A DNA stretch of 64,000 nt from Rhodobacteraceae bacterium IMCC1909 (GTDB taxonomy: Bacteria > Pseudomonadota > Alphaproteobacteria > Rhodobacterales > Rhodobacteraceae), in the NCBI GenBank assembly GCA_030704425.1, contig JAPDHM010000001.1:930001-994000 (forward strand). The letters are read 5' to 3'. Shown here in pieces: positions 1 to 9,728 of this stretch. The notes under the pieces are model-generated. The model made no database searches. It saw nothing but the letters and a program-made list of their open reading frames with translations, and was not told the origin of the DNA. The position numbers and the translations under genes were made by a program. Each line of letters starts with the position of its first letter. Position 1 is the stretch's first letter.

Positions 1-2097
1 ACAGGTCAAGTAAAGCTCAATTATGATCCTTTGACACTCGATTTGGGCCTGTTGCAGGCCAAAGTGAATGGAACCGACCTAAGTCTTTCTGGCCATGGGG
101 TGCTCACACCGCTTGGGTGGTCCTACGACGGGCAGGGGCGTGTGCCCTCCGTTGACAGCCAAACCGTGATGAGCCTCTGGCCGGAAATGCTAAAATCCAA
201 AAGCCGGCGCTGGTTTGGGCAAAACGTGCATAAAGGCACGATGAAAAACGTGACCGTTGATTTGCGTCAAACAGCGGGAACGCCTGCGGTCTTGGCCAGC
301 AGCTTTCAGTTTGAACAGGCGGAAGTGAAATTCATGCGCCACATGCCCGTGATCTCTGAGGGTCTGGGCTATGGTGTTTTCGAGCGGGATGAATTTGTTT
401 TGGCTTTGGAGACGGGCTATGTCCAATCAGCTAATGGCGGGCGTTTGCAGATGGATGGCTCGACCATGCGCGTGCCCAATGCGCGCTTACCAGATCCGCC
501 AGCAATATTTAATTTGAAGGGTAGGGGGTCCGTCCCGACTGTGATGTCTCTTATGGACAATAAACCGTTTGAGATACCGACAAAAACCAAACGCGGCATT
601 GATGATGTATCTGGGCAGGCAGAGTTGGCCATTGAGATTGAAACCCGTCTGAAAAAAGGGGTTAAACCGCGTGATGTGGCCTATGATTTGACAGGCAGGC
701 TGCGCGATTTGCGTAGCGAAGTCTTGGTGCCGGGGCGCTTTTTCACCGCTGACGTGCTGCGCTTGACCGGCGCGCCAGATCTCGTCGAAATTTCTGGTGA
801 GGGGCGCGTGTCTGACATTCCATTTAAGGGAACTTGGTCACAACCGCTGGGGGCCGCAAATTTGCCCAGCCAAATCACTGCAAATTTTGATCTTACACCG
901 AAGAGCCTCAACGCACTTAATATTAGATTACCCAACGGCAGTTTAACCGGAGCCGCAGAGGGCGCTTTGCGATTGGATATTGCTAAAAATAAGCCTGTGA
1001 CTTTTGAGCTGACGTCCGATCTGACCGGCGTGCGGTTGAAATCTGCAGCATTAAACTGGTCGAAACCTGCCGCACAAACGGCGCAGTTGCAGGTGCAAGG
1101 GACCCTCAGCAAGCCAATGCAAGTAGATCTTCTGGAGCTTGAAGCGCCGGGCTTGTCGCTTGAGGGTACGGTTGAATTTTATGATCAGGGTCTCGACCGA
1201 GTTGTGCTGTCACGTTTAGTTGCCGGTGATTGGCTCGATGGGGCCGCAACCTTTATCCACCAAGGGGCCGATGTTCCGATGCGCCTGCTGTTGTCTGGAG
1301 ATTTGGATCTGCGCAGCTACGGGAAATTGGCGAGAGGTGATCCTGCGCGGGCGACTACGACCGCACCAATGCCGATGTCACTCAGACTGGGTCGGCTGCA
1401 GCTCTCCAATAATCTATTTCTCAGCGATGTGAGGGCCGATTTTGACGGAGGTCTTGCGGCCGGAGGCCCCTTCAACGGTCGCGTCAATGGCGGTGTGGGT
1501 ATCACAGGTCAAATGTCCGGCCAAGGTGCGGGGCTGCGCCTGTCGGTCAAATCGCAGGACGCAGGAGGCGTGTTGCGCGATGCTGGACTTTTGCGACAGG
1601 CCAGCGGCGGCGAGATGACTTTAGATCTTGCGCCGCATGCGGAGGGGTGGAACGGTGCGATGAATATCAGAGCCGTCCGCGTCAATGACGCACCGGCCAT
1701 TGCCCAGTTGCTCAGCGCTGCATCCATTGTTGGCTTGCCTGATCAACTGGATGGGAAAGGCATTTTATTTTCGATAATTGAAGGCGAGTTCAACATCAAC
1801 AAAGAGCTGTTCACCATTTACCGCTCCAGTGCGGTTGGTCCGTCTTTGGGCATGTCGATGGATGGTTATATCGATACCAAACGCAAACAGTTGGATCTTC
1901 AGGGTGTCTTGTCGCCCTTTTATTTGCTCAATGGCATAGGCTCTATTCTAACGCGGCGTGGAGAGGGGTTGATTGGCTTTAATTTCATGTTGAGGGGCCC
2001 GTTAGAAAATCTACAAGCGTCGGTTAACCCTTTGTCCTTATTCACACCTGGAATGTTCCGTGAAATTTTTCGTCGCAGACCGCCGCAACAAGAGTAA
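1..2097 (+). CDS. AsmA-like / DUF3971-type envelope protein, 5' end missing
   Basis: The reading frame is open from the first base, so this is the C-terminal part of a larger protein of at least 698 residues. It shows the pattern of large AsmA/YhdP-like proteins, which are thought to bridge inner and outer membranes and help move lipids: long stretches of alternating beta structure, few cysteines, and a C-terminal block (around the GYIDTKRKQLDLQG motif, then LSPFYLLNGIGSILTRRGEG) typical of the AsmA-like C-terminal region. It ends in a basic tail, FRRRPPQQE. The N-terminal membrane anchor expected for the family would lie upstream of the window. Assignment to the superfamily is fairly secure; the exact transport role is inference. 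Confidence 0.75.
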   Translation, partial: TGQVKLNYDPLTLDLGLLQAKVNGTDLSLSGHGVLTPLGWSYDGQGRVPSVDSQTVMSLWPEMLKSKSRRWFGQNVHKGTMKNVTVDLRQTAGTPAVLASSFQFEQAEVKFMRHMPVISEGLGYGVFERDEFVLALETGYVQSANGGRLQMDGSTMRVPNARLPDPPAIFNLKGRGSVPTVMSLMDNKPFEIPTKTKRGIDDVSGQAELAIEIETRLKKGVKPRDVAYDLTGRLRDLRSEVLVPGRFFTADVLRLTGAPDLVEISGEGRVSDIPFKGTWSQPLGAANLPSQITANFDLTPKSLNALNIRLPNGSLTGAAEGALRLDIAKNKPVTFELTSDLTGVRLKSAALNWSKPAAQTAQLQVQGTLSKPMQVDLLELEAPGLSLEGTVEFYDQGLDRVVLSRLVAGDWLDGAATFIHQGADVPMRLLLSGDLDLRSYGKLARGDPARATTTAPMPMSLRLGRLQLSNNLFLSDVRADFDGGLAAGGPFNGRVNGGVGITGQMSGQGAGLRLSVKSQDAGGVLRDAGLLRQASGGEMTLDLAPHAEGWNGAMNIRAVRVNDAPAIAQLLSAASIVGLPDQLDGKGILFSIIEGEFNINKELFTIYRSSAVGPSLGMSMDGYIDTKRKQLDLQGVLSPFYLLNGIGSILTRRGEGLIGFNFMLRGPLENLQASVNPLSLFTPGMFREIFRRRPPQQE

Positions 2098-2167
2098 AAT
2101 CCGCGGGTTTCGGGTTTGCCAAATGATATGATTGTCGCTAATGGGAGCGCTTCTTAAGGGGCGTGCT

Positions 2168-3217
2168 ATGAAACTTTCAGATTTTTATTTTGAGTTGCCA
2201 CAAGAGCGGATCGCGCTTCGCCCGATGTCTCCACGCGGTGACGCGAAACTTTTGGTAAGCCAAGGTGGGCAAATCGAAGATGCGTTTGTGCGAGATCTCT
2301 GCCACTATTTCCGGCCGGGCGATCGCTTGGTCTTGAATGATACCAAAGTCATTCCTGCACGCCTGTCGGGTACACGGGCGCGGCAATCGGCGCAGGGTTT
2401 GGTCGAAGCAAAAATCGAAGTCACCCTCATGGAGCCACAGGCCAACGGGAGGTGGAAAGCCCTTATCAAGCCACTGCGCAAATTGGCAGTCGGGGAAGAG
2501 ATTGTTTTCGCCGCCGGCCTATCAGCGCGCTGCATTGAGAAAACCGACGGAGGAGCTATACTCGATTTTTCTGCCCAAGGCGCAGAGCTGGATGCGGCAT
2601 TGGATGCCAGTGGTCAGATGCCCTTGCCTCCTTATATCGCGTCCAAACGCGCCGCAGATGCGCACGATAAGAGCGATTATCAAACAGTTTGGGCGAAACA
2701 TCGCGGCGCGGTGGCGGCGCCGACGGCCTCTTTGCATCTGGATGCAGCAGCTTTGGACGCTTTGCAGGGCCATGGGGTGACGATCAGCTATGTCACCCTG
2801 CACGTTGGGGCCGGCACTTTTTTGCCGGTCAAGGTGGAAGAGATCCGCACCCATAAAATGCACGCAGAATGGGGCCATGTAAGTCCGCAGGCCGTGGCAG
2901 AGATAGAGCAAACCCGCACTGCCGGCGGCCGGATTATCCCCGTGGGCACGACCGCTTTGCGCCTGATTGAGACGGCGGCGCGTGGGGGCACCCTTGGACC
3001 TTTTGATGGGGAGACAGATATTTTCATTTACCCGGGGTTTGAGTTTCAGATCACGGATGGGTTGATGACCAATTTCCACCTACCAAAATCGACCCTGCTG
3101 ATGTTGGTGGCCGCCCTTGTCGGCAAGCCGCAGTTGGATGCAATCTACGCCCATGCCGTGGCAAATAAATATCGGTTTTTCAGCTATGGCGATGCATCAT
3201 TGCTTTTTGCGTCATAA
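2168..3217 (+). CDS. queA: S-adenosylmethionine:tRNA ribosyltransferase-isomerase QueA
   Basis: This 349-residue protein matches QueA, which transfers and isomerises the ribosyl part of SAM onto preQ1 in tRNA to make epoxyqueuosine. Family hallmarks are [19 protein letters not shown] at the N terminus, [10 protein letters not shown] near residue 60, [11 protein letters not shown], and the C-terminal [14 protein letters not shown] block. A longer frame begins 36 bases upstream, but the ATG at 2168 has AAGGG eight bases before it and gives the usual family N terminus. It stands alone on the + strand after the AsmA-like gene. Confidence 0.95.
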   Translation: MKLSDFYFELPQERIALRPMSPRGDAKLLVSQGGQIEDAFVRDLCHYFRPGDRLVLNDTKVIPARLSGTRARQSAQGLVEAKIEVTLMEPQANGRWKALIKPLRKLAVGEEIVFAAGLSARCIEKTDGGAILDFSAQGAELDAALDASGQMPLPPYIASKRAADAHDKSDYQTVWAKHRGAVAAPTASLHLDAAALDALQGHGVTISYVTLHVGAGTFLPVKVEEIRTHKMHAEWGHVSPQAVAEIEQTRTAGGRIIPVGTTALRLIETAARGGTLGPFDGETDIFIYPGFEFQITDGLMTNFHLPKSTLLMLVAALVGKPQLDAIYAHAVANKYRFFSYGDASLLFAS

Positions 3218-3288
3218 TACCGTTTGGGTAAAAACAGAGCCCGTGTTTCTCAGGCTCACCTGTTGCTGATTCATTTTAAGGAAGTGCA

Positions 3289-4545
3289 ATGTTTCAAGTT
3301 TTGTCGCGGTCTTGGGCGCTGCTTATCGGCATGATGTTGTTGATGGTTGGCAATGGGTTGCAGGGCACATTGCTCGGCGTGCGGGGAGGGATTGAAGGGT
3401 TTTCAACCTTCGAAATGTCCATCGTGATGTCAGCATATTTTGCGGGGTTTCTTGGCGGTTCACGCCTGGCGCCTGAAATGATCCGCCGGGTGGGACACGT
3501 GCGGGTCTTTGCGGCTTTGGCCTCATTCATCTCTGCCATTTTGATTCTCTATCCGGCATTTGCCCATCCCGTGGCTTGGGCCTTGGGGCGCGTTGTGATC
3601 GGATTTTGTTTCTCTGGGGTGTATGTCACCGCAGAAAGCTGGCTGAACAATTCTTCTGACAATGCCAATCGGGGCAAGGCGCTCTCGGTCTATATGATCG
3701 TACAGATGTTTGGAATTGTCAGCGCGCAAGCGCTTTTGGCCATGGGGGACGCAAGTGGCTACGCCTTGTTTATTTTGTCCTCCGTTTTGGTTTCGATTTC
3801 TTTTGCTCCGATTTTGCTGTCCATTTCTCCAACGCCTGCATTTGAAACCGCAAAACCTATGCCGCTCAAGACATTGCTTGAGACATCTCCCTTGGGCTGT
3901 TTTGGCATGTTTCTTCTGGGCGGCGTTTTCTCGGCGCAATTTGGCATGTCAGCGGTCTATGGCGTGGCGGCCGGTCTGACGATTGCGCAGATCTCGATTT
4001 TTGTTTCCAGCATCTATGTGGGTGCCTTATTGATGCAATATCCGATTGGCTGGTTTTCGGACCGCATGGACCGGCGGGTTGTGATTATGATCGTAGCCGC
4101 AGCGGGAGGGATTTTCTCGCTTCTAGCGCTATTTTTCGACTATTATTTTGGCGCGCTGCTCGTGGCCGCTTTCGTGATCGGCGGCACATCCAATCCGCTG
4201 TATTCATTGCTGATCGCCTATACAAACGACTATCTCGATCCCGACGATATGGCCGCGGCCTCAGGAGGGTTGATATTTATCAACGGTATGGGCGCGATTG
4301 CTGGGCCTTTGGTGACCGGCTGGATGATGGACAGTTTTGGTGCCCAGGCGTTCTTTGGCATGATTGCGCTCTTGATGCTCATCCTCGCGGGTTACGCGGT
4401 CTACCGGATGACACAGCGGTCGCGGGCCGGCATCGAGGATGGTGCCTATGCGCCGGTTCTGCCCTCGGCTAGCCCGGTCGCGGTGGAGGTGGCTTCGGAA
4501 TATTATATCGAGACCGCTTTGGAAGATGAAACGAATGAAACATAG
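3289..4545 (+). CDS. MFS transporter, UMF2/YfkF-like
   Basis: A 418-residue integral membrane protein with about twelve hydrophobic segments, the loop motif GWFSDRMDRRVVI between helices, and a hydrophilic C-terminal tail of about 40 residues rich in Glu and Ala. This is the layout of Major Facilitator Superfamily exporters, closest in flavour to the unidentified UMF2 group common in alphaproteobacteria. The substrate cannot be read from the sequence. AAGGAAG lies just before the ATG. It is not obviously co-transcribed with queA, 71 bases upstream. Confidence 0.8.
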   Translation: MFQVLSRSWALLIGMMLLMVGNGLQGTLLGVRGGIEGFSTFEMSIVMSAYFAGFLGGSRLAPEMIRRVGHVRVFAALASFISAILILYPAFAHPVAWALGRVVIGFCFSGVYVTAESWLNNSSDNANRGKALSVYMIVQMFGIVSAQALLAMGDASGYALFILSSVLVSISFAPILLSISPTPAFETAKPMPLKTLLETSPLGCFGMFLLGGVFSAQFGMSAVYGVAAGLTIAQISIFVSSIYVGALLMQYPIGWFSDRMDRRVVIMIVAAAGGIFSLLALFFDYYFGALLVAAFVIGGTSNPLYSLLIAYTNDYLDPDDMAAASGGLIFINGMGAIAGPLVTGWMMDSFGAQAFFGMIALLMLILAGYAVYRMTQRSRAGIEDGAYAPVLPSASPVAVEVASEYYIETALEDETNET

Positions 4546-4619
4546 AGTTACCTTTTTCTTTGCACTCTTGATTTAGATGCGTAGAGATTGAAGATAGGCA
4601 GACTCACCGGAGCGGACAT

Positions 4620-5198
4620 ATGACAACTGTAAACGAAGTTGTTGATTTTTGGCTGGACGAAGTTGGAGCGGACAGATGGTATGCAGCCGATGAGGCGCTG
4701 GACCATGAGGTCCGCAGGCGGTTCGAACAGCTCTGGTGGGACACGCTCAACGGGGCCAATGGGCTTTGGTTGACTTATTCCTCCGGCACGCTTGCCTATC
4801 TGATATTGATGGATCAAATGCCCCGCAATATGTTTCGCGGAACAGCGCGGTCATTTGGATCGGATCGGCACGCTCTCGCGGCGGCCAAAGCGGCATTGCA
4901 TAATGGCTGGGATCTGAAGATCGACGAGCCGGCGCGGCAATTTTTCTATATGCCTTTGATGCATTCTGAGAGTCTCACAGATCAAGATCGTGCGGTGCGA
5001 TTGATCATGTCTCGCCTGCCGCAGGGCAGGACATTTCAATTGCCCCATGCCCAGGCGCATCGGGATATCATCCGCAAGTTTGGCCGCTTTCCAGCGCGCA
5101 ACGATGCGTTGAAGCGGCGTGCAACGGCGCCGGAGGTGATTTACACCCAAGCGGGCGGATATGATTTCACACTCAAAAGTCTTGCGGCCAGCTCCTAA
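4620..5198 (+). CDS. DUF924 family protein
   Basis: A 192-residue soluble protein of the DUF924 family (TPR-like alpha-helical fold, no established function). Motifs seen are VVDFWLDEVGADRWYAAD at the N terminus, LILMDQMPRNMFRGTARSF in the middle, FFYMPLMHSE, and HRDIIRKFGRFPARNDAL near the C terminus, all typical of the family. GGAG eight bases upstream supports the ATG. It is a single gene between an MFS transporter and lpdA. Confidence 0.85.
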   Translation: MTTVNEVVDFWLDEVGADRWYAADEALDHEVRRRFEQLWWDTLNGANGLWLTYSSGTLAYLILMDQMPRNMFRGTARSFGSDRHALAAAKAALHNGWDLKIDEPARQFFYMPLMHSESLTDQDRAVRLIMSRLPQGRTFQLPHAQAHRDIIRKFGRFPARNDALKRRATAPEVIYTQAGGYDFTLKSLAASS

Positions 5199-5251
5199 AA
5201 CTTTGGTGCGGCTGCAATGGCTCTCGCCGCGCGACCTGCAAAATTTTCGAT

Positions 5252-5287
5252 TTGCACCGGTTTGAACTATAGTTTAATATTAAACTA
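5252..5287 (+). promoter_or_regulatory. lpdA promoter with overlapping perfect palindrome
   Basis: A -35-like TTGCAC (5252-5257) and a -10-like TAATAT (5275-5280) are 17 bases apart. A perfect 18-bp palindrome, TAGTTTAATATTAAACTA (5270-5287), covers the -10, which is where a dimeric repressor would sit. The lpdA start codon is 22 bases further on. The regulator is not identifiable from the site alone. Confidence 0.5.
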
Positions 5288-5308
5288 ATTCAAAAACGGA
5301 GTCCTGTG

Positions 5309-6703
5309 ATGGCTGACAATGCATATGATGTGATCGTTATTGGAGCGGGGCCTGGGGGCTACGTTGCGGCAATTCGTGCGGCGCAGTTGGGGTTGAAAAC
5401 CATTGTGGTCGAACGCGAGCACATGGGGGGCATTTGTCTCAACTGGGGCTGTATTCCGACAAAGGCGATGCTGCGCTCCTCTGAAGTGTATCATTTGATG
5501 CAGCGGGCCAAGGAGTTTGGTTTGTCTGCCCAGGGCATCGACTATGATCTTGATGCCGTTGTGGCACGGTCTCGAGCGATTGCAAAACAGTTGAACGGCG
5601 GCGTGAGCCATCTGCTGAAAAAGAACAAAGTGACCGCCCTGATGGGGGCGGCAACAATCACGGCTCCCGGCCAGGTCTTGGTTAAAACTGCCAAGGGGGA
5701 CGAGACCCTATCGGGCAAGCATATCATCATCGCGACCGGGGCGCGGGCGCGTGAATTGCCTGGGCTGGAGGGCGATGGGGATTTGGTTTGGACTTATAAA
5801 ACCGCTCTGACCCCGCCGCGCATGCCGAAAAAGCTGTTAGTGATCGGCTCCGGCGCGATTGGTATCGAATTTGCCAATTTCTATAACACGCTTGGTGTGG
5901 ATACTACGGTGGTTGAGGTGATGGACCGGGTTATGCCGGTGGAAGACGCGGAGATTTCTGCCTTTGCTCAAAAGGCTTTTGAAAAGCAAGGTATGAAAAT
6001 TCGCACAAAAACTATGGTGAAACAACTCGATCGCGGCCAAGGCTCTGTTACAGCGCATATCGAACAGAACGGCAAAGTCACCACTGGGGTGTTTGACACC
6101 GTGATCTCGGCGGTTGGGATCGTCGGCAATGTGGAGAGTCTCGGGCTTGAGGCGCTTGGCGTTGAAGTCGACCGCACCCATATCACGACGGATGCCTATT
6201 GCCGCACAGCTGTAGCCGGTGTCTATGCCATCGGCGATGTGGCTGGTGCACCATGGCTTGCGCATAAGGCCAGCCATGAAGGGGTTATGGTCGCTGAAAT
6301 GATCGCAGGCGGAACGCCGCATCTGGTCAAACCGGAGAGCATTGCCGGTTGTACCTATTGCACGCCGCAAGTGGCCAGCGTCGGACATACCGAAGCACAG
6401 GCGAAGGAAGCCGGCTATGACGTGCGCGTTGGACGCTTTGCTTTTATCGGCAATGGCAAGGCAATTGCTCTGGGCGAGGCGGAAGGCATGGTCAAAACCG
6501 TGTTTGATGCCAAAACAGGTGAGCTGTTGGGCGCGCATATGATCGGCGCAGAAGTCACAGAGCTGATCCAAGGCTATGTGGTTGGGCGGCAGCTGGAAAC
6601 CACGGAAGAAGATTTGATGCAAACGGTCTTCCCACATCCCACCCTGTCGGAAATGATGCATGAAAGCGTTTTGGACGCTTGGGATCGCGCAATCCACATC
6701 TAA
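5309..6703 (+). CDS. lpdA: Dihydrolipoyl dehydrogenase (E3)
   Basis: Flavoprotein of 464 residues that re-oxidises dihydrolipoamide in 2-oxoacid dehydrogenase or glycine cleavage complexes. Visible features in order: FAD dinucleotide site GAGPGGYVAAIRAAQLG, redox disulfide GICLNWGCIPTKAML, NAD site GSGAIGIEFANFYNTLG, FAD site YAIGDVAGAPWLAHKA, and the C-terminal HPTLSE motif with the catalytic His-Glu. A GTG three bases earlier is possible, but ACGGAG is better spaced for the ATG at 5309. No E1 or E2 gene is adjacent, so it is a stand-alone E3 copy. Its promoter carries a palindrome over the -10. Confidence 0.93.
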   Translation: MADNAYDVIVIGAGPGGYVAAIRAAQLGLKTIVVEREHMGGICLNWGCIPTKAMLRSSEVYHLMQRAKEFGLSAQGIDYDLDAVVARSRAIAKQLNGGVSHLLKKNKVTALMGAATITAPGQVLVKTAKGDETLSGKHIIIATGARARELPGLEGDGDLVWTYKTALTPPRMPKKLLVIGSGAIGIEFANFYNTLGVDTTVVEVMDRVMPVEDAEISAFAQKAFEKQGMKIRTKTMVKQLDRGQGSVTAHIEQNGKVTTGVFDTVISAVGIVGNVESLGLEALGVEVDRTHITTDAYCRTAVAGVYAIGDVAGAPWLAHKASHEGVMVAEMIAGGTPHLVKPESIAGCTYCTPQVASVGHTEAQAKEAGYDVRVGRFAFIGNGKAIALGEAEGMVKTVFDAKTGELLGAHMIGAEVTELIQGYVVGRQLETTEEDLMQTVFPHPTLSEMMHESVLDAWDRAIHI

Positions 6704-6752
6704 ATTTCAATGGGCTATGGCCGAGGCACCGGCGTCTCGCGGTGTTCTCGGC

Positions 6753-6778
6753 CCCGGCATTGCGCGCGCGGGTTTTTT
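6753..6778 (+). terminator. Rho-independent terminator after lpdA
   Basis: A GC-rich hairpin (CCCGGC pairing imperfectly with GCGCGGG) is followed directly by six T at 6773-6778. A second, longer stem, GGCCGAG (6719-6725) with CTCGGCC (6747-6753), lies just before it. Together they plausibly end lpdA transcription. Confidence 0.55.
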
Positions 6779-6796
6779 GGCGGAATAAATCTCCGT

Positions 6797-6811
6797 GTTC
6801 TCTAAAAGTTC
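6797..6811 (+). promoter_or_regulatory. SOS (LexA) box of uvrA
   Basis: GTTC-TCTAAAA-GTTC is an exact match to the alphaproteobacterial LexA direct-repeat box GTTC-N7-GTTC. It sits 65 bases before the uvrA ATG. The same motif precedes lexA in this window (41994-42008). Confidence 0.85.
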
Positions 6812-6875
6812 TCATTTTTTGATTGGCCCTGAGGCGACTTAACACTATGTTGTGTTCAAAGATCTGGGGTCCAAA

Positions 6876-9728
6876 ATGGTTGAGCTAAAAAATATTGAAG
6901 TCCGCGGTGCGCGTGAGCATAATCTTAAGAATATAGATGTTGATATCCCCCGCGATCAGTTGGTGGTGATAACCGGGCTGTCAGGTTCGGGAAAATCATC
7001 TTTGGCCTTTGACACAATCTATGCAGAGGGGCAGCGACGCTACGTTGAAAGCCTGTCTGCATATGCACGCCAGTTTCTTGATATGATGGAAAAACCTGAT
7101 GTTGATCACATCAGCGGTTTGAGCCCTGCCATCTCTATTGAGCAAAAAACCACCTCTAAAAACCCTCGCTCGACAGTGGGCACGGTGACGGAAATTTATG
7201 ACTATATGCGGCTTTTGTTCGCGCGGGTTGGTACGCCATTTTCTCCTGAAACGGGTCTGCCGATTGAAGCCCAACAAGTACAAGATATGGTCGACCGGGT
7301 CATGGCCATGGAGGAGGGCACGCGCGGCTATTTGCTGGCGCCCATCGTGCGCGACCGAAAGGGGGAATATCGCAAAGAATTCGCCGAGCTGCGCAAACAA
7401 GGCTTTCAACGCATCAAAGTCGATGGCGCGTTTTATGATTTGGACGAGCCGCCCACGCTAGACAAAAAATTTCGCCATGACATTGATGTGGTCGTCGACC
7501 GGATTGTGGTGCGCGCAGGGGTCGAAACCCGTTTGGCCGATAGTTTCCGCACGGCCTTAGATTTGGCCGATGGTATTACCATTCTTGAAACCGCCCCCAG
7601 TGAAGGCGACCCAGAGCGCCATACCTTCAGTGAAAAATTCGCCTGTCCCGTGTCGGGCTTTACCATCCCTGAAATTGAGCCGCGCCTTTTTTCCTTTAAC
7701 GCGCCTTTTGGTGCCTGTCCGCAATGCGATGGCCTGGGAGTTGAATTGTTTTTTGATGAGCGTCTCGTGGTGCCCGATCAAACCCTGAAAATTTCCGATG
7801 GCGCCTTGGCGCCTTGGCGCAAAGGCAAGTCGCCTTATTTCCTTCAAACTATAGAATCCATCGCCAAACATTACGCGTTCAAACCCTCTGCCAAATGGAA
7901 GGAACTGCCGGAAAAAGTGCAAAAGGTTTTTCTTTACGGATCGGGTAAGGAAGAAATCCTGTTTCGCTATGACGAGGCCGGGCGGGTGTACCAGGTGACG
8001 CGCAGCTTTGAAGGTGTCATCCCCAATATGGAGCGCCGCTACCGCGAGACCGACAGCAATTGGATCCGTGAAGAGTTCGAGCGTTATCAAAACAACCGCT
8101 CCTGCGGCACTTGCGGCGGGTATCGTCTGCGGGCAGAGGCTTTGGCTGTCAAAATTGCCGGGCTGCATGCCGGGCAAGTGGTGCAAATGTCCATAAAAGA
8201 GGCCTTTGAATGGTGCAAATCTGTGCCAGACCAGTTGAGCAAACAAAAGCTGGCCATTGCCGGGCCCATCTTGAAGGAAATTCGCGAAAGGCTTGGGTTC
8301 CTGAACAATGTCGGGCTTGAATATCTCACTTTGGCGCGCAATTCCGGTACGCTTTCCGGTGGAGAAAGCCAACGGATTCGCCTTGCCAGTCAGATCGGCT
8401 CTGGGCTGCAGGGCGTGCTCTATGTGCTTGATGAGCCAAGCATTGGCCTGCATCAACGGGACAATGACCGACTTTTGACCACGCTTAAAAACCTTCGTGA
8501 TCAAGGCAATACGGTCATTGTGGTTGAGCATGACGAAGAGGCCATCCGCGAGGCCGATTATGTGTTCGACATTGGCCCCGGCGCAGGTGTGCACGGGGGG
8601 CAGGTGGTGGCCAAAGGCACGCCGGAAGAGATTATAGCCAATGCAGCCTCTGTGACCGGGGATTATCTCTCTGGGCGCCGGCGCATTGAAATTCCAACCA
8701 CGCGCCGGGTGGGCAACAAAAAGAAAGTCACCGTACGGAAGGCGACGGGGAATAATCTACAAAATATTACGGTTGATTTTCCCTTAGGTCAGTTTGTTTG
8801 TGTGACGGGCGTTTCGGGGGGTGGTAAGTCGACTCTGACCATTGAGACCCTGTTCAAAACCGCCTCAATGAACCTGAATGGTGCGCGGCAAACACCGGCG
8901 CCATGTGAGACGGTGAAAGGTCTAGAGCATCTCGACAAGGTCATCGATATTGACCAACGCCCCATTGGTCGCACGCCACGATCCAATCCTGCCACCTATA
9001 CGGGCGCATTCACTCCGATCCGCGATTGGTTCGCTGGTCTGCCCGAGGCCAAGGCGCGCGGGTATAAACCGGGGCGTTTTTCCTTTAATGTCAAAGGTGG
9101 GCGCTGCGAGGCCTGCCAGGGTGATGGGGTGATCAAAATTGAAATGCACTTCCTGCCGGATGTCTATGTGGAATGTGAGACCTGCAAGGGCGCGCGCTAC
9201 AATCGTGAAACCTTGGAGGTAAAATTCAAAGGGCAGTCCATTGCGGATGTGTTGGATATGACCGTGGAGGTGGCGCAAGATTTCTTTAAGGCGGTGCCCT
9301 CGATCCGTGAAAAGATGGATGCGCTTATGCGGGTTGGGCTGGGCTATATCAAAGTGGGCCAGCAAGCGACAACGCTGTCAGGCGGTGAAGCGCAACGGGT
9401 GAAACTGTCAAAAGAGCTGTCCAAACGCAGCACGGGCCGAACCCTATATATTCTGGATGAACCGACAACGGGCCTGCATTTTGAAGATGTGCGTAAACTG
9501 CTCGAAGTGCTGCATGAGCTGGTTGATCAGGGCAATTCTGTCATCGTGATTGAACACAACTTGGATGTGGTGAAAACCGCAGATCACATTATTGACATTG
9601 GCCCCGAGGGCGGCGATGGCGGAGGGCAGGTGGTGGCCAAAGGCACACCGGAGGTGGTCGCAAAAGTCCCACAAAGCCACACCGGGTGCTATCTCAAGGA
9701 GATGCTCGCGGCGCAAAAATTGCGTTAG
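6876..9728 (+). CDS. uvrA: Excinuclease ABC subunit UvrA
   Basis: DNA damage-recognition ATPase of nucleotide excision repair, 950 residues from the ATG at 6876; the frame could start 24 bases earlier at a GTG, but GGGG six bases before the ATG and the standard N terminus [20 protein letters not shown] favour the later start. Two ABC modules are present, with Walker [10 protein letters not shown] and GVSGGGKST, signature motifs LSGGESQR and LSGGEAQR, and zinc-binding cysteine pairs including CPQC, CGTC, CEAC and CETC. An SOS box lies upstream, so induction by DNA damage is expected. Its stop codon overlaps the converging gene on the other strand by four bases. Confidence 0.97.
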   Translation: MVELKNIEVRGAREHNLKNIDVDIPRDQLVVITGLSGSGKSSLAFDTIYAEGQRRYVESLSAYARQFLDMMEKPDVDHISGLSPAISIEQKTTSKNPRSTVGTVTEIYDYMRLLFARVGTPFSPETGLPIEAQQVQDMVDRVMAMEEGTRGYLLAPIVRDRKGEYRKEFAELRKQGFQRIKVDGAFYDLDEPPTLDKKFRHDIDVVVDRIVVRAGVETRLADSFRTALDLADGITILETAPSEGDPERHTFSEKFACPVSGFTIPEIEPRLFSFNAPFGACPQCDGLGVELFFDERLVVPDQTLKISDGALAPWRKGKSPYFLQTIESIAKHYAFKPSAKWKELPEKVQKVFLYGSGKEEILFRYDEAGRVYQVTRSFEGVIPNMERRYRETDSNWIREEFERYQNNRSCGTCGGYRLRAEALAVKIAGLHAGQVVQMSIKEAFEWCKSVPDQLSKQKLAIAGPILKEIRERLGFLNNVGLEYLTLARNSGTLSGGESQRIRLASQIGSGLQGVLYVLDEPSIGLHQRDNDRLLTTLKNLRDQGNTVIVVEHDEEAIREADYVFDIGPGAGVHGGQVVAKGTPEEIIANAASVTGDYLSGRRRIEIPTTRRVGNKKKVTVRKATGNNLQNITVDFPLGQFVCVTGVSGGGKSTLTIETLFKTASMNLNGARQTPAPCETVKGLEHLDKVIDIDQRPIGRTPRSNPATYTGAFTPIRDWFAGLPEAKARGYKPGRFSFNVKGGRCEACQGDGVIKIEMHFLPDVYVECETCKGARYNRETLEVKFKGQSIADVLDMTVEVAQDFFKAVPSIREKMDALMRVGLGYIKVGQQATTLSGGEAQRVKLSKELSKRSTGRTLYILDEPTTGLHFEDVRKLLEVLHELVDQGNSVIVIEHNLDVVKTADHIIDIGPEGGDGGGQVVAKGTPEVVAKVPQSHTGCYLKEMLAAQKLR

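Noticed and set aside
5837-6697. 286-codon antisense frame inside lpdA
   Set aside because: Shadow of a fully conserved enzyme; His/Arg-rich without motifs.
7557-8594. 345-codon antisense frame inside uvrA
   Set aside because: uvrA is complete and conserved here; the frame shows no protein-family features.
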